DNA of 64,000 nucleotides from Linnemannia elongata (lineage: Eukaryota; Mortierellomycota; Mortierellomycetes; Mortierellales; Mortierellaceae): NCBI GenBank assembly GCA_036320915.1, contig JAXBDG010000005.1, forward strand, positions 1,054,001-1,118,000, written 5' to 3'. Position numbers and translations under genes: made by a program. Below are positions 35,049-45,947 of the stretch, piece by piece. Every line of letters begins with the position of its first letter. Within the stretch, counting starts at the first letter, position 1. The notes beneath the pieces are model-generated. The model ran no database searches and was not told the origin of the DNA. It saw only the letters and a list, made by a program, of their open reading frames with translations.

Positions 35049-38000
35049 CTATTGAATGATCTCGACATAGTTGGCTATTAAGAAAAATGGAGCCACAAAT
35101 AAAATAAAGTGTTAATTAATTTCGTCCGCACATACTCCGAAACAAACAAAAGCACAGCCATCGTGGCGACGATCATTGTACATGTCGATCCTTACCTGGG
35201 AACAGTCCAGTTGCACCCGTCTCAGACTTGCCGCTCCACCAATCCTCTGTTACAAACTATCAGTAATAAACACAACAATGCGTTAGAGTGATGGACATAT
35301 ACACAACGATAAAAAAAAGAGTGTATCACCTGAACAAACTTACATCAATCTCGGTGATAGCCTCGCCCTCGTTGAAGGAAAGCTCGTTGGGTTCTCCTGC
35401 CTGGTAATCGTACAGCGCGACAGCCGTGGGCTTCTTCTCTTCGCCAGCAGCAGTAGCAGTCGGGGCGGCATGTGCATGCTGAGCGGCATACGCGTCATGT
35501 TCAGCCTCATGGCCCTGATCCTGGTCGTGTGCGGCAGCAGCAGCATGATCGTCATCATAGGCATCATGATGCTGCTCCTGCTCCTGAGCATGCTCAATGA
35601 CCTCGACATAGTTCGCAGGGAACAGACCGGACCGAGTGCCGTCCTCACTCTCGCCGCTCCACCAACCGACATCGAGCTCAGTGACGTTCCGGACGATCTC
35701 TCCCTCCATCAACGACATCTCGTTCTCCTCAGCCTTCTCGTAGGAGTACAGGACGATGGCCGAGACAGATCCGTTCACGTTGAGCTCAGGGTGCTCAGTC
35801 GAGGCCAAAAGAGCATCGGCGCCCAGGTTAACAGACTGGGTAGCCGCGGCGTTGACCTCCTCCTGCAACTGTCTCTCACGCTCTGCCTCTTCCTCTTCTT
35901 CAGCCTGGCGACGCTGTCTCTCCTTTGCTGCTTCATCCTCTTCAGCTTGACGGCGCTTACGGTCATCGGCCTCCTGCTGCTCACGTTGGCGACGCTGCTT
36001 GGCCTCATCCTCATCCTTCTGACGTTGACGCTGCTGCTGTGCCCTCCGCTCTTCCTCCTCATCCTCGTCCTCCTGTTGTTGCCTTTGACGAGCGGCCGCC
36101 TCCTCTTCTTCCTCCTGCTGCCTCTGCAGATTGAGCTGCTCCTGTGCGTGACGCTCCTCCGCTTCCCGTGCCTCGCGCTTCTGTCTCTGCTCATGTTCCT
36201 TCTGACGCTTCAGCTCATCCTCTCTAGCGCTCGTCTGTTCACGAAGGCTGTCCGCCTCTCGAGACTTGAAAGCCTCACGAGCAGATCTAGCAGAATCCTC
36301 GGCCTGAGCCCTCTCGCGTTCCTCCTTCTCACGGGCCAAACGCTCCTCACGAATGCGGTTCGGGGTGTTACTCAAACCGGAAGGACTGTCGTTGAATCCT
36401 GCGCCTCCTCTGCTGCTGGCATGCTGCTGTTCCTTCTCACGCTCTGCCTCCTTCTGTGCCTGGATCTTTCTCTCCTCAGCCAAACGTTGAGCCGTCGAGG
36501 TAGGACCACCAGCACCAGAGGAAGCAGACTGTCGTTGGCGGGCCTCGCTTGCCTCAATCTCACGCTTGATTCTCTCACGCTCCTCCTTCTCGCGTGCCTC
36601 ACGCTCCAAACGGATCTGATGGGCCTTGTTGACCGCAGGTTCTGGGGCGGATGTTGCTCCTCCACCATAAGATGACAGGGCAGCTGGAGGAGCAATCTTG
36701 TTGGAAGGGGTCGAAGAGGTGTAAGAGCCAGCACCGCCCACAGATGTCTTCCATGATCGTTCGGTTGAAACTGGAGGCGAGGCAGGGGATGAAGATGAAG
36801 TTGAGGAGGGAGGAGGCCAGACACGATCCTCCAATTTGGCGGGTGTAGCAGCTGATGAGGCAGAGCTAGAGTAACCGACAGGCTTGGTGCCAATGTTATA
36901 CTGTTCAACGCACAAAAATTTTGATCACATCACAAATTAGAAATCGACATTCACAAAGCAGCACGCCACACAGGCCACACACGGACGCATCCTGACATTC
37001 TCATACATACACACACCCATAACATATGCTGACGCGATACTATTTGATTTTTTTCCTCTTCTGCACAACGATTAACCGTAACAAGAGTCGTTCAAATTAC
37101 CTTGGGAGCAGGTTCGGGCTTGGTAGGGTTGCGCTGCAAGGCTGCAATGTCTGGGATCTCCGTCTTTTTATAGGCTGACTGCAGAGGACGGATACGTTCA
37201 GCTTCATAGGTCTCCTTGTGAGTTGAGTACTTTGAGCCAGAGCCCTCGTCCAAACGCTTCATAATCTGTGCTGGCGTGACGTCGGCCTCGTTACGGGCAT
37301 TGATCTGCAAGTGGTAACCCTATGTGTTTGTTTTTTTACCATCCACAAGAAAAAGAAAAATCGAAAAAAGGGCAGTGGAGTTGAGTACTTGGCTACCATG
37401 ACACACGCCTATCATCTTGTCGTTGTGGTTTGGTTGTCAGACTGCGCATGGATAGGACGAAACGCCCTGTCCGTTCTGGTCTTTACCTTGAGGAACTGCG
37501 AAACATCGGCCAGATGCGAGTTGAAAAGACCCTTCTTGGACTCTGGGACACCATCGCCGCACTATTGACAATACACAAGGAAAGGCAACAAATAAAATGT
37601 CAGTGTGTCGTTTTCGAACGCAATTGAAGTGTCGACATAGATATCAATCGCTTTTCGATACAACCCTGATGGTGCCATTGTATGCTAAGAGAAAAACTTT
37701 CGCCTTCTCACCCTTCAGCCCTGCTGGAGGCTGGGCCGAACTCGTCTACCCAAACATGCATCACAACCATTGGAAGAACAAAAACACGATCCCCACAGCC
37801 CACGTCGCAATTATCGCCATCAAAATTCGCCAAGAACTCCCAAACACAAACAGAAAGTGCAGAAAAGAGTCTCGCTTTTTGAACATACCCAGGCAATAAG
37901 GACAAACTTGTTCAATTGCGAATAAGGGTCGACAATGCGGACAAAAGCATATTGGATCTTGCCGTCGGCAAACTCATCCTCGAGTTCTTCGAGCCCACCG

Positions 38001-38155
38001 CTGCCTTGACCGAGGACCTTGAGATCGTTGGTACCCTTGTCGTATCCAAAGAGAGCCCAGTTGTTTCCGCTTTGGGGGTTGACGGGACGGAGGATGTCCT
38101 CGTAGGCGGCCTTCAGTTCGTGGCCGTAGGTTGTAAAGTTGACCTGGAGACTCAT
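35049..38155 (-). CDS. ABP1: Abp1/drebrin-like actin-binding protein
   Basis: Exons (minus strand): 38155-37889, 37561-37487, 37319-37101, 36900-35344, 35244-35196 and 35074-35049 (730 aa). The ADF-homology domain occupies about 1-135 (YEDILRPVNPQSGNNWALFGYDKG, YAFVRIVD, FVLIAWCGDGVPESKKG). The middle (about 260-550) is a long Arg/Glu/Gln/Ala-rich helix, predicted coiled coil. Two SH3 domains close the protein, at about 562-622 (IVLYSYEKAEENEMSLMEGE, GWWSGES, SGLFPANYVEVI) and about 677-730 (VALYDYQAGEPNELSFNEGE, WWSGKS, GLFPANYVEIIQ). The second SH3 is split over the last three exons, the final one only 26 nt. Abp1 binds F-actin and Arp2/3 at endocytic patches. An antisense frame mirrors the coiled-coil exon and is not a gene. 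Confidence 0.93.
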
Positions 38156-38574
38156 TGTCTATTAGCTGTTCGTTTGTTCGTGTCGATAACGAGGGGTTGA
38201 CTTGCGTGTGTGCGTGGGTTATGGAATGAGATTGTGTTCGGCTTGATGAGCGGGTGGAATGAGAGTAAGCAGAGGTGAGTTGTATGAAGTGAAGAGGGTT
38301 AGAAATATTGGTGTGGGAGTGTGAGAGCGTAGTGTGAGAAGAAAGAATAACAAGAAAGTCCAGACAAGAAAAAAGTAGGCCCATAAAAAAAAAGAAAAAA
38401 AAAGTGGTGCTCATTTCCCTTGTCAGTCGGTCAGTCGACTTGTCCATGTCCCGCGCGGTCCACCGGCAAGGGGTGCTCTATCGCCGTCACGATTCAGCCA
38501 GGCTGCAAAAGCGTCACTTCATTCACGCCACCAATTTACATAGATAATTATTTATTACAGTTAGAAATGAGGAA
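38156..38574. other. Intergenic ABP1 promoter to RAB32 3' end
   Basis: About 420 bp, GA-rich on the plus strand (CT-rich ABP1 leader) with A-rich runs at 38383-38404. No gene. Confidence 0.4.
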
Positions 38575-40292
38575 CTAGCAACAGCCTTCCTTGGCTTTGC
38601 TCTGGGAAAGGTGCACACGGTCAAGCATTGCAATCTCGTCCACCTGCCTCTGTGCTCGCTCCTCCTCGCTCGCTAGGATCTTCTCCAGCAAAAACTGTGT
38701 CGCGTCCTCAATGTTCTTGTTATCCTTGGCCGATGTCCCGAACCTGCTCGTTCAAATCGAAAATGATAAGGCAATTGATTAGTTATATTTGATGCTTATC
38801 CGCATCCTGTTAGCAAACAGTCCATAATGTTGTATAATTGCCTAGCCATCGGTGTTATATATGCGCACCATTTGAGAAATCCATGCTCCTCGCAAAACTC
38901 GTCTAGTTCTTCTGCATTCAATGGACTCTCCTGCAGATCAGTCTAACGGCACGAGAAAAGAAAGAAGCATCAGTGTCTTGTTCCAGGAGAACCACTCAAT
39001 TACGATAGATACTACAAGAAGAAAACACCAAATGGCGAAAAGGTTACCTTGTTGGCAAGTAAGATGGTGTGAATAGGTTCTTCGGTGCCGTGCAAGGTTA
39101 CTTTTGAGTCCAGATCAGCTTTCCACCGTTTAACGGCTTCGAATGTCTTTGGCCGAGTCACATCGTACACAACCAATGCTGCAACTGCTTCCTTGTAATA
39201 AACCTAACAGTAATCGAGAAAAAACAGGAGGTTGAGTAAATGATCGACGTAGAAAGGGGCTACGTGAATCAGGCGATAGATATGAGGTCTCATTCCTGAC
39301 AGCAGATCGCTTTTTTTATGTTTTCTTACTCGTGCCATGCTGGCTCTTTCCTGACCAGCGATATCCCACAACTGCAGACGAACGACGGTGTCAGGCGACC
39401 ATTGGATGACCTTGAGTGCGAAATCGACTCCGATCTAGACGATTGCCGAGCGTGCAATAAAGGTGTGATTAGCAACATATAAACGATCGAATGACCCATG
39501 AAACAAATAATAAAAAATGACTGGAGGGGAGAGCGGGCGATGATGGTGGTTGCGGTGGTTATGGTGATGGTAAGCTGGGTCAGAACATCATGTCACAATA
39601 TTGATCCTGACTTTTTTGTAGTGCCCTCATTTTTCGTTGCTGTGGTGTTACCCTCAGGCAAGCAGGTAAGGACAGATTAGCAAATCGATTGGGCGGACCA
39701 TGCGGACATGCGGAGCAAAAAGGATTTTTTCTTTCTTGTGTTCTTTTGGGAATCTGAAAATATTTTTGGCGGCAGCAAAGCGAGAGAGAGAGAGAGAGAG
39801 GGAGAGATACAGGACAGGATGGCAGTAGACAACGAAGGCCAACTTTATCCGAAATGATTGTCTTTTAGAAAAGAACCATATGCCATTGATTGCTGGCCTT
39901 CTTCTTCGCTTCCTTTCAGTCTTCAGCTTAGTCTGCGTTTCTTTTTGGTTTTTGCTTCTGCCTGGGTCCTGACTGTAATTATGGTAATTATTGTCTGTTG
40001 ATTGATTGTTCGTTGACCTCGTCTATCCGAGTCTAGTCCTCTTTTATCACTCACCCTGTTCTTGAACTGCAAAACTCACAAAGACACAGAAAAAAAACTA
40101 CTGGGGAGGGGAAAGCGAGAACAGGAGGGAGAAAAGAGAACGGAGGGCACTTACGGTGGACTTGTAGTTCATGGAAAAGATGTTGTGGACATAACGCTTG
40201 ATGATGGATGTCTTTCCGGTGCCGACATCGCCAATGACGAGAATCTTATAGAGGTACTCTCGAATCTCGGTAGGATAAGGGCTATCGTACAT
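38575..40292 (-). CDS. RAB32: Rab32/38-family small GTPase
   Basis: Exons (minus strand): 40292-40155, 39434-39330, 39203-39048, 38942-38869 and 38743-38575 (213 aa). P-loop GDVGTGKT (21-28), effector region IGVDFALKV, and WDIAGQE with Ile in place of Thr before Ala-Gly-Gln, which is diagnostic of Rab32, Rab38 and Rab29. YYKEAVAALVVYDVTRP-type sequence, NKTD (132-135) and TSAKDN follow. It ends EGCC, a double-geranylgeranylation motif. Rab32 proteins act on lysosome-related organelles, mitochondria-ER contacts and autophagy in animals and Dictyostelium; they are absent from budding yeast. Switch II reads GQERASMARVYY, one residue shorter than the GQERFGNMTRVYY I recall from animal Rab32. Five exons join in phase. 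Confidence 0.92.
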
Positions 40293-41041
40293 TATGCTTT
40301 TATGTGTGTCCTGGCGGTTGTAGCGATGAACGGGAGAAGGCGAGTGAGTAAGCAGGAAAGAGAGACGAGGGTTGTGAAGGCTGAAGAGAGCGGGTGGGGC
40401 GAGAAGAGTCAGGAATGAGAAAAAATGAAAGTGGGGCGATGAATGAAGAGGAAAAAAAAAAGGGTGAAGAGAACAACGAAACGAAAAAGGACAGGTTTTA
40501 TGTGAATTTTTTTTTTTTTTTATTCTGTTCTGCGGCCTGGGCTGACAGTGAGTGACCTGATTCCAACCTTCTTTGTGTTTGATCCTCGACTCTTGTCCTT
40601 CCTTTATCTTTTCTTACAAGACGAGAAGTCATAAACAGGTGGTTCCTCATGTTGATCGACTGACCGGTTGCTCCTTCATTCCAAGAGTAAGAATGAGCAA
40701 GAGAGTTCTTTTTATTACCGTTTCAAGCAATGCTGCAGCACGGTGATGCAACCTTGAAGCTATCGAGGCTAAGCACTAAAAACGTTGACTGGACAAAAAA
40801 AGGGGGGGAGTGGAGGCGCGGGAGGAGAAAGGAAAAAATGAAGAGGAACGATGCAAAAAAATGTTGTGCGAACGAGCTGTTCTGACAAAGAAAGAGAGGA
40901 GAGGAAGAAAAAAAAGGGCAGACAAAACCCTCTTTTTTTTTTGGTTGGAGCAATTTGAATGAGCCCATGTATGAAGAAGAGGATGAAGTGAGAAGAAAGA
41001 AGAAAAACAAAAAAAAAAAAAAAAAAAAAAAGTAGCGCGCC
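40293..41041. other. Intergenic RAB32 promoter to membrane-protein 3' end
   Basis: About 750 bp. A/GA-rich with a T/A tract near 40509-40521 and an A22 run at 41010-41031 just downstream of the next gene's stop. No coding signal. Confidence 0.4.
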
Positions 41042-42616
41042 CTATGCCGACAAGCGTTCATCTTCAACGGGAGATGGCACAACTCCATTGGTGAGGGACA
41101 AAGGCATACCAGATGCCTTCTTCGCCTTCGCCGCCTTCTTCTTCTTGGCATACCTCAACATCTTCTTCTTTTCATTCCTGATCCGGCTATCATCTGACAA
41201 CGACTCAGCGGTGGAGTCGGCCGCAAGGAGGCTCAGGGGAGGGAACAAGGCCATGAGTCGGTGAGTCGAAGAACTAGTCACAACGCGCTCTTGCTTCTGC
41301 CGCTGTATTGAATGGACTGTCTTGACTGCCCGAGAGAGCTGGTACGGTCCCCATTCTGACCATCGATCTTTACTCCGCTGCTCGACGGGGTGCCCATAAA
41401 CACCTGCTACCGCCTCGTGATCGACGCCGTGCTGCTGGACGAAGGCGGTTGTGCGGCAGTCGTCCAGACTGGGTGCCTCTGCAGTCCGGGTCGACACTGA
41501 AAGCTGGACCCAGGCTTTCGTGTTTTCTTTAAAATCGCAATTGGTGTGAGCCTTCTCTTTTTTGTCGTTGTGCTCAGTCTCGTAGTGGAGATCGGAGCAG
41601 GAAGTCGAAGTCGAGGAGAGTGGGGATGAAGAGACAGACCTGGGTTCGTCTGCGGCTTCAGTGTCAACATCGGCATCAGCATCCGTATCGGGGCCAGAGA
41701 GTATATCGACGTTGCGCTCGAGATCGTGTGCAGGCAAGAGTCTAATTTCAACCGCAGGAGTCCGCTCGTTATTCTCCTGCAGGCCCGACTCCCGTTCTCC
41801 CTTGACATCAACAGCTGTAGCAACCAAAATGTCAGGCACGGTGCTGCTGAGCACAGCCTTTCCCTCCTCACCCTCTTGGGCATCGGCTCCGAGTGTCAAA
41901 TTCCGAATGAGGGCAGCACTGACCGCAAACAAACCTTCCTCATCATCCCTGTACTCCACACTCCGCTTCATTGAATTCCAAATCGAAAACTCGTCCTGCA
42001 GATCCAGCTGCTCAACGAAATCATCACCCTCCGCACTAGCATCGTACTCTCTCTCGTCCTCCCTTTGGAACTCTCTCCTCCAACGCCGCCCTCCTTGCTG
42101 TTGCTGCTGTGGTTGTTGATCTCCAAAGAACTCCTCCGATCTGTCGTAGATATCACGGTGATGATGATGGTGATGCTGGTGATTATTCATTTTGTTCACC
42201 TTCACTCCCGTCCCATCGTCTTCCGCGTACGAGTCCTGGACCACTGCAGTATCGTTATCTTCGTCGTCGTGTTGGAATTTCTCTTCGTGTTGCTGGATTT
42301 GTTTCTTCAGCTCGGCCGCAGAATGGTCGCCGAGAACGATGAGGATGATGTCAAGAGTGAACTCGGAAAAGAACCAGACCAGGCCACAGAAGACGGCGAC
42401 CAGCGAGCCCTGCCAGGACTTTGCTTTCTCAGGGATGGGTAGGAACCCGATGTAGTCGAGCTTGCGGCGAGAAGGCGGGACTGGTCTTGTTGGGTGTCCA
42501 AAGAAGAGGTAGCGAATGATGTCGAACTCGTAGAGGGCTGTGACCAGAATCAGTGGGAGGGACTCTGTCACCATGAGAGGTGCCAACGAAAGAAACAGCG
42601 TCTTGGCAGCGTGCAT
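41042..42616 (-). CDS. Membrane protein of unknown function, acidic and His/Gln-rich tail
   Basis: One exon, 524 aa, start at 42616 (MHAAKTLFLSLAPLMV). Two hydrophobic helices lie near the N-terminus, about residues 5-35 (TESLPLILVTALYEFDIIRY) and about 67-97 (WQGSLVAVFCGLVWFFSEF). The rest is soluble and disordered: acidic stretches, a run of seven His-containing residues (NNHQHHHHHHRD), a Gln run, repeated Asp-Ala (DTDADADVDTE), and a basic KKKKAAKAKK segment near the end. I do not recognise the family. The layout suggests an endomembrane or plasma-membrane anchor with a long cytosolic tail. It is intronless. An in-frame upstream Met codon would add repeat-derived His/Thr residues and was not used. 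Confidence 0.7.
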   Translation of the reverse strand: MHAAKTLFLSLAPLMVTESLPLILVTALYEFDIIRYLFFGHPTRPVPPSRRKLDYIGFLPIPEKAKSWQGSLVAVFCGLVWFFSEFTLDIILIVLGDHSAAELKKQIQQHEEKFQHDDEDNDTAVVQDSYAEDDGTGVKVNKMNNHQHHHHHHRDIYDRSEEFFGDQQPQQQQQGGRRWRREFQREDEREYDASAEGDDFVEQLDLQDEFSIWNSMKRSVEYRDDEEGLFAVSAALIRNLTLGADAQEGEEGKAVLSSTVPDILVATAVDVKGERESGLQENNERTPAVEIRLLPAHDLERNVDILSGPDTDADADVDTEAADEPRSVSSSPLSSTSTSCSDLHYETEHNDKKEKAHTNCDFKENTKAWVQLSVSTRTAEAPSLDDCRTTAFVQQHGVDHEAVAGVYGHPVEQRSKDRWSEWGPYQLSRAVKTVHSIQRQKQERVVTSSSTHRLMALFPPLSLLAADSTAESLSDDSRIRNEKKKMLRYAKKKKAAKAKKASGMPLSLTNGVVPSPVEDERLSA

Positions 42617-43622
42617 CGTTGGCGAGAGTTTGTATGAAAGAGTGTGTGTGTGTGTGTGTTTTTGCGGTGGCAAATGAAAGGCAAAGAGGGGAAGAAAGGC
42701 AGAGAATTCGAAAGCAAAGTATTAGAGAAGAAAAGAAAGGAAGAAAGAAGAGAGTTGGAGACGAGTGGTGTGAAAAAGGACGTGCTGATGATGAGGGTGA
42801 GCAAGAGAGCATGAAAAAGGACAAAATCGCCGGAGAGCATGGGTGATGGTGATTGAATGCCATTCTTTTCTTTCATTATGCGCTATAGGTACAGAGGGGG
42901 AAAAGGAGCTTTGCCTTTTCAACTTGCATGGCTCTCCGCACCTTTCTTCCTTGTTGCTGTGTCTGGCCTGTGTTCAATTCCTGTATTTCCTTTGTGTTCA
43001 TGACCCGTTTTTGTTTGTCTCTTCGCTCTTCCTTCGGCGCGCATGCTCTCTCAAATGTCGATTGAACCAACAGATGACACAAGAGTGTTTGTGTGGAGAA
43101 GAAGAGCAGCAGGGAAGACGAGAGAAAAAATGAACACGTTGAGCAAACAAAAAAGGGAGCGCGCCTTTTCGACAGACCAGCTGGCTCATCCGCTATTGAC
43201 TCTGAGCTAGTCATGACTGTCCGTCGACCCTTCACAAAGGTGGTTTCGTTCTCTTTCTCATCAATGCATTCATTCATTCATTCAAATCCTCTACAATGCA
43301 TGCACAATAATAGTCAGCTGGCGTGCAAACACCGTATCTACCTTGCCCAACACACACCCCATTTTCTCGACCAGCCAAACCACCCAACCTCGCCCCTTTC
43401 TTTGCCATTGGAGTTCGTGATGCATGATTTCCAGAAGAAAGAAAGAAGAAGATAGTAATGGCATAATATCGGACTAACACATTGGAATAGTGATGGCGTC
43501 GTAATAACAAAAATTGTGTGTTGAACGAAAAAAAAAAAAAAAAAAAGCGAGCCATCAGTATTTTCTATTTTAACAGCGTATTATCTTGTGCTATGGTCTA
43601 TTCGACGTGTTCTTGTGCGTTT
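42617..43622. other. Intergenic, about 1 kb
   Basis: GA-rich on the plus strand next to the membrane-protein gene (CT-rich leader with a TG repeat near 42641-42660), A-rich near 43530-43547 at the hydrolase 3' end. Short open frames only, none convincing. Confidence 0.4.
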
Positions 43623-45421
43623 CTAAAGTTTTGCTACCTCCCCGACATCCTGGGCCAAGATCCATGGGATAATCTTGCTTGCAACCAGAGGCGCGTTCTC
43701 CATATGGACAGAGTGTTTTCCGGGGACATAAGTCACCTCCAGCCTGCCCTTGGGAATCCAGCCAGTTCTATGGTTCAAGACTATGAAATAGGAAAGATTA
43801 CAATGAAAGAGCGAGTGAGAAAGAGGGAATAGGGAAATGATAAAATGGTGCAGTCGTACATGAATTGATTGCATTAGCATTGGCGGCACATATATGCAAG
43901 AACAAGCAGCAAAGGAACATGTTATCTATCCCACCCTTTCTCCCCCCGTCTCTCCTTTTTCTTGCTCTTACCGTCTTTAAGATGGAATAGTCCTTCCTCA
44001 GCCATAACCGCAAAGACAGGGCAGGTGATGCGGGTCATGAATGCCTTGGCATAATCCTCAGACATAGATTGGGCGCTACGAATCGTCAGCAGGCGGTCTG
44101 TCGACCATGTCCAGCCCTGAATGACTGTCGTGTTGCCATTCTTCTCGATGATCTTCTCGGCAGGGCGTAACCCTCTAGGCATCAAGAGTGCTGCATACTC
44201 GGGCGCAATTCCGTACGCGCCTCCGTGGCTTCTTGCCTGGCAGGCTGAGTCGATGGTTGGGTGAAAGGCCGATCGCTTGGTGAGAAGATTTTTCTTGTCG
44301 GAAATGTGTTCCAGCAGGTGCTGGGGCTGATCTTCAACTGAGCGGGTCAAGGGCCCCATGTTGTCCAGCAGTACACACAATGTGACTCTAGAAAGTATGA
44401 GAAAGAGAAATGTATGTAGGGTCCCAAGTCAGCACATGCTTGAAATATGACATTCAAAACCTACGAGTTTGGATTGAAGACTAATAGTTACCTTGACTCA
44501 AAGAGACCGGCATAGAGTGTAGAGATGGCGCCTCCCATGGAGTGGCCAATGATGGCATGTCTCTGCCAACCAAGCTGCTCTACAATCTGGTCGGCATCCT
44601 CAATGTATCTCCACAGTGCATAATCCTCACTGGTTCTATGATCCGATGTGCCGTGTCCAGCCAAATCCAGAGCTAGAATTTCTACTGGTTCAGGGCCTAA
44701 TTGTTCCAGCAGGATTCTGTGAGGTGTGCATAAAAAAGGAGTCGAATTTAGTGAGTCAGTTATGCATGGGGAATGGGATTGAAGGGCTGCCGCACTGTAT
44801 GCAATAGGGTGCTTTCTTTGAAGTGGGACAATTGGCACTTACGGAGCAAGACTAGAGCAAGTCCAAAAAAAAACATAGTTCACAGAGGGAATAGAAGAGC
44901 AGAGTGAATTAGTGATGCAACTCTTTAGAGATGTGTGTAGTGCTTGCACCATGTTTCGCCATTCAACCTTTTTATTTGTAGTCTTACGGATCGAATGAGC
45001 CGGCATTGTCGAGGTAGCCATGGAAAGCAATGAAGCGACGGCAGTCTCTTGGGGTGACTTCAGGCCCTGCAGACCGCCAGTGCTTTGCTCTGATGACAAG
45101 TCCATTCCGGAGTTGGAATGAGCGTTCCTCTGGCATAAGGGCTGGGTTTTGTTGGGAGATAGTAGCCGAGGCGGTGGACGTTGTGCTCATGGTTGCGGTT
45201 GCTGTTACTTGATGTATGTTTAAGTGGAAGAGACGTTGGATGGGTGATCGGTTATTGAGGTTGTTGTTGCTGCTTTGGGGTGAAGAAAGAGGCGAAGAAG
45301 GGGCAAGAGTGGTGAGGGCGAAGAAGGGAGAAGTGGACTTGGCAGGCAGCAATCGATTGAGTAGAAGCGAGCGGGGAGGGATGAGATGAGGGCGACGGAG
45401 AGAAGAAGTAGAACGAAGCAT
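43623..45421 (-). CDS. SERHL-like alpha/beta hydrolase, probably mitochondrial
   Basis: Exons (minus strand): 45421-44988, 44851-44843, 44716-44492, 44387-43972 and 43780-43623 (413 aa). The second exon is only 9 nt. The protein resembles serine hydrolase-like (SERHL) enzymes: FHGYLDNAGSFDPLAPILL, ALDLAGHGTSDH, the nucleophile elbow GHSMGG (Ser207), LLDNMGPL, and VPGKHSVHMENAPLVAS with the likely catalytic His384. The substrate is unknown. The N-terminus MLRSTSSLRRPHLIPPRSLL is Arg/Ser-rich and suggests mitochondrial import. A second in-frame ATG (45190, Met78) just before the conserved domain could give a shorter cytosolic form. Joining exon 1 to exon 3 without the micro-exon also keeps the frame, so the 9-nt exon rests on its splice sites and on the family alignment. 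Confidence 0.85.
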
Positions 45422-45947
45422 AACAATTATTGTGAACTGTCGACAACAGTAGGAGAAGGAGCAAGCTTACCAAGGCAAGGTAAACAAGCAAGGCATGTTT
45501 GTGTGTGTAATTTTGCCCGTGGATTGAAATTAGCCGCTCCGGCGAGCAGCCGCGGAGTCCGATCGGACAGGAGTCCGATCGGACAGGAGTCGATGGCCTC
45601 GTGGAGTGGAGAACAGAGTGGGGCGGGTCGATCAATTTTTTTTTTTTTTTTTTACTTTCTGTTGTCACTTCACTCTTCATTCCAACCAGCCGAGGGAAGG
45701 AATATTTGGGCATTATACGTTGCTTTTTACGGCATACAGGTCGTTATTCTCTTTATACCGATCATGCTGCTTGTTGGCTGCCCACGATATGGTGGTTACC
45801 TCCTACTAAATCGGATCCGAAACATTCTTATATTCCTTTTATGGGTGACAATTTACAAGGCAAAGTTCTCGGTGACGTACTTGTACTGTTCAGTATAAGT
45901 TCCCCTTTACTCGTTTTCACTTCTGTCATCTCTCACTCCTGATCTCA
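45422..45947. other. Divergent promoter region, SERHL-like hydrolase and aminopeptidase
   Basis: 526 bp shared by two divergent starts. It carries a tandem palindromic repeat (45554-45595) and a T18 run near 45636-45653. No gene is supported inside it. Confidence 0.5.
45554..45595. repeat. 16-bp tandem repeat carrying the palindrome TCCGATCGGA
   Basis: The unit GGAGTCCGATCGGACA occurs twice in tandem (45554-45569, 45570-45585) and then partially. Each full unit holds the perfect 10-bp palindrome TCCGATCGGA (45558-45567 and 45574-45583). The position, inside a divergent promoter, suggests a transcription-factor site. Confidence 0.75.

Noticed and set aside
35470..36675. 401-codon Leu-rich frame on the plus strand
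   Set aside because: Antisense shadow of the Glu/Arg/Gln-rich ABP1 coiled coil; the hydrophobic look comes from CTC/CTT complements of GAG/AAG codons.
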